Shown: one piece after another, positions 24,595 through 29,443 of the stretch
Position numbering within the stretch: the first letter of the stretch is position 1
Layout of the letters: every line of letters starts with the position of its first letter
Source of the DNA: Bacteroidota bacterium
GTDB lineage: Bacteria > Bacteroidota > Bacteroidia > Chitinophagales > Chitinophagaceae
DNA: 29,443 bases
Reading direction: 5' to 3'
NCBI GenBank assembly: GCA_021824855.1
Contig: JAKAJX010000094.1
Span: forward strand, 1 to 29,443
The notes under the pieces: generated by a model
What the model was told of the DNA's origin: nothing
Seen by the model: the letters and a program-made list of their open reading frames with translations, nothing else
Database searches by the model: none
Position numbers and translations under genes: made by a program

Positions 24595-25167
24595 TTATGT
24601 TTTTAAATGTTGAAGAATAGATTTTTTAATAGCAACAAAATCTTGTTTGCCGGTAATTCTTGCTAATTGTACTCCCGCAGCAAGATTAGTCATTATAAGT
24701 AAAGCTTGTGTACGAGCAGGTATGGTAAAATTTAGTTCACCTGCTTTTTTCCCGGTTCTAAGTGTTTGTTCAACTAAGCCAATTACTAAATCAATCAATT
24801 CAGCTATTTTAATTTTAACTGCATTAGGTAATGTGTTATAATCCGATGCTATAGAGCCAATAATGCAAATACTGTTGTTATCTACTAATTGTGTATAGGG
24901 GTCTATAAATTTTTCTAATTTTTTTAAGCTGTGTAAGGATGAGGTTTCTAACTCAGTTCCTAAGTTTTTATATTGGCTGATATAATTTGTTAATAAGGAT
25001 AACAGCAAATCTTGTTTTCCCGGATAATGATAGTGAACTGCTGCATTTTTTATGTTCAACTTTTTCGATATATCGGCATAGCTGAATGCATTATATCCAA
25101 CAAGTTGAATAAGTTGCTTTCCTATTATTAAAATCTCTTCTTTGGTATCTTTTGTTCGTAAAGACAT
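24595..25167 (-). CDS. TetR/AcrR-family transcriptional regulator
   Basis: A 190-residue protein with the TetR N-terminal DNA-binding domain. It starts TKDTKEEILIIGKQLIQLVGYNAFSY, and the helix-turn-helix is YADISKKLNIKNAAVHYHYPGKQDLLLSLL (about 30-59). The remaining 130 residues form the helical ligand/dimer domain with no recognisable ligand signature. A perfect 26-bp palindrome lies 14 bases upstream of the ATG, and a close copy of its core lies before the next gene. So it most likely represses itself and the exported-protein/haemolysin III unit. The signal it answers is unknown, and the fucosidase on the other side could also be affected. Confidence 0.92.
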   Translation of the reverse strand: MSLRTKDTKEEILIIGKQLIQLVGYNAFSYADISKKLNIKNAAVHYHYPGKQDLLLSLLTNYISQYKNLGTELETSSLHSLKKLEKFIDPYTQLVDNNSICIIGSIASDYNTLPNAVKIKIAELIDLVIGLVEQTLRTGKKAGELNFTIPARTQALLIMTNLAAGVQLARITGKQDFVAIKKSILQHLKT

Positions 25168-25171
25168 AAGG

Positions 25172-25179
25172 CAAATGTA
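25172..25179 (-). promoter_or_regulatory. -7 box of tetR
   Basis: Minus-strand TACATTTG, a full match to TAnnTTTG. It ends 4 bases before the ATG at 25167, implying a leaderless transcript. The operator palindrome starts 2 bases upstream of it. Confidence 0.65.
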
Positions 25180-25181
25180 CT

Positions 25182-25207
25182 AATTACTTACTAATTAGTA
25201 AGTAATT
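25182..25207. promoter_or_regulatory. Candidate TetR operator 1
   Basis: A perfect 26-base palindrome with core ACTTACTAATTAGTAAGT (25186-25203) and 4 further paired bases on each side. It occupies the space between the -33 and -7 regions of the tetR promoter, where a bound dimer would block RNA polymerase. Confidence 0.8.
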
Positions 25208-25240
25208 TATTTGCTGCATTTTATTTATTCTAAAATAATA

Positions 25241-25270
25241 TTGAACTGTAACAGTAAAATTGTTATTTTG
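25241..25270 (+). promoter_or_regulatory. Candidate promoter of the fucosidase gene
   Basis: TTG (25241-25243), 20 bases, then TATTTTG (25264-25270), a -7 box one base shorter than TAnnTTTG. The box ends 20 bases before the ATG at 25291. Confidence 0.4.
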
Positions 25271-25290
25271 ACAACTAATTAATTTGTACA

Positions 25291-26667
25291 ATGAAAATTT
25301 TATTTTCTTTTATATTGTTTTTTATTGGTTATGTTGGCATTGCACAGAAAGAAAGAAAAGGAATGCCAATTCCTTCAAAACTGCAACTGCAATGGCACAA
25401 TATGGAGTTTTATTTATTTGTTCATTTTGGGCCTAACACTTTTACAAATAAAGAATGGGGCTTGGGTACTGAACCGGAGAATGTGTTTAATCCAAGCCAA
25501 TTAGATTGTAGGCAATGGTGTAAAATTGCTAAAGCAGCAGGTGCAAAAGGCATTATTATTACGGCTAAACACCATGATGGATTTTGTTTATGGCCCAGCA
25601 AATACTCTACGCATACCATTCGGGAGAGTAAATGGAAAAATGGACAAGGAGATGTTTTAAAAGAGCTTTCTTTAGCTTGTAAAGAATATGGATTAAAATT
25701 TGGCATATACATTTCTCCATGGGATCGTAACCATCCTGCTTATGGAACATCCAATTACAATGATGTATTTGTCGGAATGTTGAAAGAATTATTGCAAAAC
25801 TATGCACCAGTTTGGGAGTTGTGGTGGGATGGAGCTAATGGAGAACTTGCAAATGGTAAAAAACAAACATATGATTGGAATAAATTTATTGCAACCGTTA
25901 ATACTGTTTCGCCTAACACACTGATATTTAGTGATGTTGGTCCGGATATTAGATGGGTGGGAAATGAAAATGGTATTGCTTCTACAACCAATTGGAATTT
26001 ATTGGATACTGTTGGGTTTACTCCCGGCATTGGAGCACCTCTTGCTGATACTTTATTTCAGGGAAATAAAAATGGGAAAAACTGGATACCGGCAGAGTGT
26101 GATGTGAGTATTCGGCCTGGTTGGTTTTATCATGCAAATGAAGATGCTCAAGTAAAAACAGCCAGTCAGTTGTTTAACTTGTATTTAAAAAGTGTAGGCC
26201 GTGGGGCTAATTTATTATTAAATGTACCGCCTGCCGGTAATGGCTTAATTTCTCCAATAGATTCTTTATCGCTTATTGAATTTAATCGGTTAATACAAAA
26301 AAATTTCTCCAATAACTTGCTGAAACATGCCATGCAAGTAGATAAAATAAGAACAAGTAAATCGGCCGATAGAAAAACAGAATTAGGATCTATTTTTATT
26401 TTAAAGCAGCCAACAAATTTAAATTGTTTGGTATTGCGAGAAGATATTGCTAAAGGTCAGTTAATAGAAAATGCAAGTATTATTTTAAGTAATCAAGGAG
26501 TTGAATTAAAGCGAATAGATATTACAACAATAGGGCATAAACGTATTATTACTTTTCCGGCGATGGATGTATCAGAGGTTTCGGTTGTAATAACTTCGGC
26601 TAAAGCAAAGCCACATTTAGGTACAGTGGAAGGCTATTTACTGGCGGAAGATTTAATTGAAAAATAA
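25291..26667 (+). CDS. GH29 alpha-L-fucosidase, exported
   Basis: A 458-residue glycoside hydrolase with a Sec signal (MKILFSFILFFIGYVGIAQ). It follows GH29: WHNMEFYLFVHFGPNTFTNKEWG at the start of the barrel, GIIITAKHHDGFCLWPSKYSTHT with the substrate-binding His pair, GLKFGIYISPWDRN, and ELWWDGANG carrying the nucleophile Asp180. It then shows the GRGANLLLNVPPAGNG motif. After the barrel there is one beta-sandwich domain and no carbohydrate-binding module, so the enzyme is among the shorter members. It releases terminal L-fucose from glycans, probably in the periplasm. No SusC/SusD or other glycosidase lies nearby, so the gene is not part of an obvious polysaccharide-utilisation locus. Its stop is 2 bases from that of the convergent crotonase. 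Confidence 0.93.
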   Translation: MKILFSFILFFIGYVGIAQKERKGMPIPSKLQLQWHNMEFYLFVHFGPNTFTNKEWGLGTEPENVFNPSQLDCRQWCKIAKAAGAKGIIITAKHHDGFCLWPSKYSTHTIRESKWKNGQGDVLKELSLACKEYGLKFGIYISPWDRNHPAYGTSNYNDVFVGMLKELLQNYAPVWELWWDGANGELANGKKQTYDWNKFIATVNTVSPNTLIFSDVGPDIRWVGNENGIASTTNWNLLDTVGFTPGIGAPLADTLFQGNKNGKNWIPAECDVSIRPGWFYHANEDAQVKTASQLFNLYLKSVGRGANLLLNVPPAGNGLISPIDSLSLIEFNRLIQKNFSNNLLKHAMQVDKIRTSKSADRKTELGSIFILKQPTNLNCLVLREDIAKGQLIENASIILSNQGVELKRIDITTIGHKRIITFPAMDVSEVSVVITSAKAKPHLGTVEGYLLAEDLIEK

Positions 26668-26669
26668 AT

Positions 26670-27446
26670 CTATTTACCTTTAAAAATTGGGTTACGTTTT
26701 TCAATAAATGCAGTAGTTCCTTCTTGCATATCTTCCGTTGTAAAACATTTTCCAAATTCATTTATTTCAACTGTAAATCCATTTTTACTTTCATCAAAAA
26801 CGGCATTGGCGGCAGTAATACAACTTGCAACTGCAATGGGTGCTTTGCTATTAATAACGCTTAAAATATTTTTTGCTTTTTGTAATAACTGATCTTGCGG
26901 TAAAACATAATTTACCAAGCCATAATGTAAAGCGGTGGCAGCATCAATCATGGCGGCACTCATTAATAATTCTAATGCACGTCCTTTACCAATTAATTGT
27001 ACTAAACGTTGTGTGCCTCCATATCCCGGCATAATACCAAGGTTTACTTCGGGCTGACCAAATTTTGCATTTTCGCTTGCTATTCTAAAATGGCAACTCA
27101 TGGCTAATTCGCATCCGCCGCCTAATGCAAATCCATTCACACATGCTACAATTGGTTTTAATGAGTTTTCAATTTTAAAAAATATTTCTTGTCCTTTTTG
27201 AGCTATGTTTTTTGCTTGTTCTATGTTTACTCCAATAAATTCTGAAATATCTGCACCGGCAACAAAACTTTTTGGCCCGGCACCGGTGATGATAGCGGAT
27301 TTTATTTCCGGATTTTGATATACTTCATTCATCACTTCATTTAAATCATGCATCACTTGTTGGTTAAGTGCATTTAATTTATCAGGGCGATTAATGGTGA
27401 TAGTAAGAATATTATTTTCGAGAGAAGTTAATAACGTTGTGTACAT
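26670..27446 (-). CDS. Enoyl-CoA hydratase / crotonase-family protein
   Basis: A 258-residue crotonase, normal length. The oxyanion-hole segments are SFVAGADISEF (Ala66-Gly-type) and NGFALGGGCELAM. The two catalytic glutamates of true enoyl-CoA hydratases are present: Glu113 in GGGCELAM and Glu133 in FGQPEVNLGIMPGYGGTQRL. It therefore should hydrate 2-enoyl-CoA in fatty-acid or amino-acid breakdown, possibly short-chain substrates. The C-terminus EGTTAFIEKRNPIFKGK is standard. It is on the same strand as the B12-binding gene at 27925 but separated from it by the four-helix-bundle cassette. Confidence 0.93.
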   Translation of the reverse strand: MYTTLLTSLENNILTITINRPDKLNALNQQVMHDLNEVMNEVYQNPEIKSAIITGAGPKSFVAGADISEFIGVNIEQAKNIAQKGQEIFFKIENSLKPIVACVNGFALGGGCELAMSCHFRIASENAKFGQPEVNLGIMPGYGGTQRLVQLIGKGRALELLMSAAMIDAATALHYGLVNYVLPQDQLLQKAKNILSVINSKAPIAVASCITAANAVFDESKNGFTVEINEFGKCFTTEDMQEGTTAFIEKRNPIFKGK

Positions 27447-27469
27447 GTTTAATTGTTTTAGCTGTGAAA

Positions 27470-27493
27470 AAAGAAAGCTGCGAGCTACGAGCT
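27470..27493 (+). repeat. Left inverted repeat of four-helix-bundle cassette
   Basis: A 24-base repeat made of AAAGAAA and the 7-base units GCTGCGA, GCTACGA, then GCT. It is 21/24 identical to the reverse complement of 27903-27926. Confidence 0.8.
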
Positions 27494-27507
27494 TTGGAAA
27501 TTGTAAA

Positions 27508-27861
27508 TTAGCTTTTTAATATTTTTTGAAATGCAATAATCATTTTTTGTTCTTCATCTAATTGTTTTAATCCTTTTTCAATTAATTCCTGATTTCCAAA
27601 GTGCAATTCTTTTGCAATTAAATATTGTGTTTCTAACTCAAAAGATGAGCCTAAAGAAATTTCTAAAAAACGATGATATTCTTTATCACTCGATCGGCTG
27701 CTACCTTCGGCAATATTAGAAGGAATTGAAACTGAAGCTCTGGTTATTTGTTGTGCCAAAGAATATCTTTCTGTTTGTGGGAATGTTTCAATTAGTTTGT
27801 AACTGTTGATTGAAATTTCAAAACCTTTTTGCCAAATTTTCAACTCTTTAAAATTTCGCAT
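27508..27861 (-). CDS. Four-helix-bundle protein (S23 / 23S rRNA intervening-sequence family)
   Basis: A 117-residue all-helical protein. It starts FKELKIWQKGFEISINSYKLIETFPQTERYSLAQQITRASVSIPSNIAEGSSR, the signature of the S23/IVP four-helix-bundle family, followed by KEYHRFLEISLGSSFELETQYLIAKEL and a last helix. The family was first seen in intervening sequences of 23S rRNA, and a relative (Avd) works with diversity-generating retroelements. Members form pentamers and bind nucleic acid, but most genomic copies have no assigned role. There is no reverse transcriptase or template repeat here. A TATTTTG promoter-like box lies at 27882-27888 on the minus strand. The gene is bracketed by inverted heptamer repeats. 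Confidence 0.92.
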   Translation of the reverse strand: MRNFKELKIWQKGFEISINSYKLIETFPQTERYSLAQQITRASVSIPSNIAEGSSRSSDKEYHRFLEISLGSSFELETQYLIAKELHFGNQELIEKGLKQLDEEQKMIIAFQKILKS

Positions 27862-27890
27862 AATATTTTTTATGGTGTAAACAAAATATT
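27862..27890. repeat. Hairpin upstream of the four-helix-bundle gene
   Basis: Inverted repeat AATATTTT (27862-27869) and AAAATATT (27883-27890) with a 13-base loop, directly before the ATG at 27861. It may be a control hairpin, or simply AT-rich sequence; the right arm overlaps the promoter-like box. Confidence 0.35.
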
Positions 27891-27902
27891 TTCATGCTTC
27901 TT

Positions 27903-27926
27903 AGCTCACAGCTCGCAGCGTTCTTT
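27903..27926 (-). repeat. Right inverted repeat of four-helix-bundle cassette
   Basis: Its reverse complement is AAAGAAC, then the 7-base units GCTGCGA, GCTGTGA and GCT; 21/24 identical to 27470-27493. It overlaps the stop codon of the B12-binding gene (27925-27927) by two bases. Confidence 0.8.
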
Positions 27927-28338
27927 AAAAATTCCTATGTTCTTTTACCCATATTTTTATGTAATCTGCAATTTCAGAAGTATTGGTTCCGGGATGAAAT
28001 AATTTGCCTACACCCGATTGGTTTAATGTAATAATATCTTCTTCAGGAATAATTCCGCCACCGGTTAATAATACATCATTCATTCCTTTTTCTTTCATTA
28101 ATGCAATAACTTTTGGAAAAACGGTATTGTGTGCTCCGCTTAAAATACTAATACCAATAGCATCCACATCTTCCTGTAATGCAGCATTTACAACCATTTC
28201 GGGCGTTTGCCGAAGTCCGGTATAAATTACTTCCATTCCTGCATCACGCAAAGCGGTAGCAATTACTTTAGCACCACGATCGTGCCCATCTAATCCAACT
28301 TTAGCAACCAATACCCTAATGGGGCGTTCTTTTTTCAT
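27925..28338 (-). CDS. Stand-alone B12-binding protein (methylmalonyl-CoA mutase C-terminal type)
   Basis: A 137-residue protein equal to the cobalamin-binding domain of methylmalonyl-CoA mutase. It starts RPIRVLVAKVGLDGHDRGAKVIATALRDAG. The DxHxxG motif is Asp17, His19 and Gly22, with His19 the lower cobalt ligand. ISILSGAHNT and LTGGGIIPEEDI complete the nucleotide-loop pocket. The length is that of the separate small subunit used by split mutases (methylmalonyl-, isobutyryl- or ethylmalonyl-type), so a large catalytic subunit should be elsewhere in the genome. The start lies 21 bases after the stop of the glycosyltransferase gene. It was probably near the crotonase gene before the cassette arrived; this is inference. 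Confidence 0.92.
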   Translation of the reverse strand: MKKERPIRVLVAKVGLDGHDRGAKVIATALRDAGMEVIYTGLRQTPEMVVNAALQEDVDAIGISILSGAHNTVFPKVIALMKEKGMNDVLLTGGGIIPEEDIITLNQSGVGKLFHPGTNTSEIADYIKIWVKEHRNF

Positions 28339-28359
28339 ATCAACAATCTTTACCTAAAA

Positions 28360-29443
28360 TTAATTGAGAATTGGATGCAGATTATATTTTGCTTTTAATT
28401 CTTTTATATTTCTTTCTGCAATGGCTTTTGCCGTATCGTCCGGAAAGCTGTATAAAATAATTTTTGCTTTGTATTCCCGAGCATATTTCTGTGTAACAGA
28501 ATCTTTAATTTCTGTTTTTTTAAAGTGATAGAAAAACGAATCGTTTTTATCGGGCATGTCGTAAGTAGCGAACAAAAAATAGGTGTAGTTGAATTTATCG
28601 GGCAACCAAAAAACAAAACTTGCATCGTCGGAATATATTTCGGGTAAATTGAATTGCTTTCTGTAAAAAGCCAATGCAGCCGCTTCGCCATAATTATTTC
28701 CATACACCATTGTTTTTTGCTGAATACTGTCCGGTAATTGATGATACACTTTTGCAGTTTTTTCAGCCATTTCTTTCCAGCCCAACATATCTGCAAAATC
28801 TTGCGGTAGTGAATTATTTTTTTTCTCTTCCCAATTTAATACCCCCGCTTTTTCTGCATGAACAGCTTTATAAAATGCATCTAATTTTTGCGGCGACATG
28901 CAAGGAATGGCAACCGGAAAAATTACAACGGTTACCATCAATATAAAAATAGGAATTACCCAATGCATCATTTTTATTTTATGAGATGAAATGATTTTTT
29001 CGAGATAAGCACTTCCAATTGCCAACAGTGCCGGATAGATACTTGCAGCATAATAATATTTTCCTTTAAATCCAATCAGCAAAAGGATTACAGAAAAATA
29101 AATAATACCAATGGAAATATATTTTCTTCCTTCTTTTTTTAAAAATAAAAACCATAATGCCATCATCCAGATATAAAAACAGGAAAGGAACATGATAATT
29201 TGGTTGACTAAAAATTCAACACGACTGAGGTATTGCAATTGATAATCTTGCAGCATTTGCATGTGATGTAATACCGGAAAATGATGACTGTACTGCCAAT
29301 AAAAATTTGGCGATACAATTATTAATGCCAGCAACATGGCAAAATAAAAATGTTTACTCAGTAACCATTTTCTGTTTGTTGTAAGAACAACACTTATTAA
29401 AAATGCAACAATGAAAAATGCCATGGTATATTTCGATAACATG
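28360..29443 (-). CDS. GT39-like (ArnT/PMT-type) membrane glycosyltransferase, C-terminal part
   Basis: An open frame of at least 361 codons that enters from the right edge; the start is outside the window, and the Met at 29442 is probably internal. The first stretch, LLSKYTMAFFIVAFLISVVLT followed by RKWLLSKHFYFAMLLALIIVSPNFYWQYSHHFPVLHHM, is the LxSKYT...PNxxWQ...HxFPxxxHM region shared by GT39-like dolichyl-/undecaprenyl-phosphate-mannose transferases. Four to five more membrane helices follow, including GFKGKYYYAASIYPALLAIGSAYLE, and then a soluble periplasmic domain of about 170 residues. Such proteins transfer sugars from a lipid-phosphate donor outside the inner membrane. The catalytic acidic residues near the N-terminus are not in this window. 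The acceptor is unknown. Confidence 0.85.
   Translation of the reverse strand, partial: MLSKYTMAFFIVAFLISVVLTTNRKWLLSKHFYFAMLLALIIVSPNFYWQYSHHFPVLHHMQMLQDYQLQYLSRVEFLVNQIIMFLSCFYIWMMALWFLFLKKEGRKYISIGIIYFSVILLLIGFKGKYYYAASIYPALLAIGSAYLEKIISSHKIKMMHWVIPIFILMVTVVIFPVAIPCMSPQKLDAFYKAVHAEKAGVLNWEEKKNNSLPQDFADMLGWKEMAEKTAKVYHQLPDSIQQKTMVYGNNYGEAAALAFYRKQFNLPEIYSDDASFVFWLPDKFNYTYFLFATYDMPDKNDSFFYHFKKTEIKDSVTQKYAREYKAKIILYSFPDDTAKAIAERNIKELKAKYNLHPILN

Larger units (their letters stand above)
27470..27926. mobile_element. Putative non-autonomous cassette: four-helix-bundle gene in inverted heptamer repeats
   Basis: A 457-base segment with 24-base inverted repeats at its ends and one complete gene (27508-27861) inside. 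There is no transposase and no target-site duplication that I can see. It sits between the crotonase gene and the B12-binding gene, and the right repeat overlaps the B12-gene stop codon. Calling it mobile is inference from the bracketing repeats and the family's known scattered distribution. Confidence 0.45.

Noticed and set aside
27470..27926. Diversity-generating retroelement (because of the Avd-like fold)
   Set aside because: No reverse transcriptase, template repeat or variable repeat pair was found near the four-helix-bundle gene.
1..29443. CRISPR array, tRNA, rRNA or tmRNA genes
   Set aside because: No regularly spaced direct repeats and no cloverleaf or conserved rRNA segments were noticed on either strand. 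This is by eye; a covariance-model scan would be more sensitive.

Overview
The window looks like chromosomal DNA from a Bacteroidota bacterium, most likely a Chitinophagales/Chitinophagaceae-type organism. Four things point there. The DNA is AT-rich. Genes lack Shine-Dalgarno sequences but several have the Bacteroidota -7 box TAnnTTTG (sometimes with TTG 19-21 bases upstream). A secreted protease ends in a type IX secretion sorting domain. Several lipoproteins and extracellular proteins are of Bacteroidota type. The taxon below phylum is an inference. No rRNA, tRNA, CRISPR array, prophage or transposase was seen, and no gene-free stretch exceeds 300 bases.

Layout. 1-521: N-terminal part of an amidohydrolase cut by the window edge. 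622-1578: AraC-type regulator with a cysteine cluster, divergent from gyrB (1754-3733). 3853-4065: tiny protein resembling a DUF5679 zinc ribbon that lost most cysteines. 4120-7521: mfd, convergent with it over a shared bidirectional terminator. 7572-11890: a lipoprotein divergent from a large secreted subtilase. 11990-12718: ferredoxin-reductase-like flavoprotein. 12839-13987: exported MORN-repeat protein bracketed by two copies of the same palindromic terminator. 14029-17158: translation and housekeeping block on the minus strand (dtd, truncated haemoglobin, MazG-like, then glyS under its own promoter), with arfB divergent from dtd across only 19 bases. 17210-19486: Wzx-like flippase and lspA. 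19500-20486: unknown lipoprotein. 20519-23197: ldhA and a FumA-type fumarase in two ORFs. 23301-25167: haemolysin III, exported protein and TetR regulator with two matching operators. 25291-26667: alpha-L-fucosidase. 26670-28338: crotonase and stand-alone B12-binding protein separated by a four-helix-bundle gene inside inverted heptamer repeats. 28360-29443: C-terminal part of a GT39-like membrane glycosyltransferase.

How the genes work together. Most of the window is conserved core metabolism and information processing (GyrB, Mfd, GlyRS, Dtd, ArfB, LspA, fumarase, LdhA). Two short systems can be read directly from sequence. The first is a TetR circuit with one operator on the regulator's own promoter and a second, 15/18 identical, in front of the exported-protein/haemolysin III pair. 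The second is a roughly 457-bp cassette with a four-helix-bundle gene between 24-base inverted repeats built from 7-base units, which is the best candidate here for an under-described mobile element. The fumarase is notable because one base in an A-run is all that separates the two ORFs from a full-length single-chain FumA.
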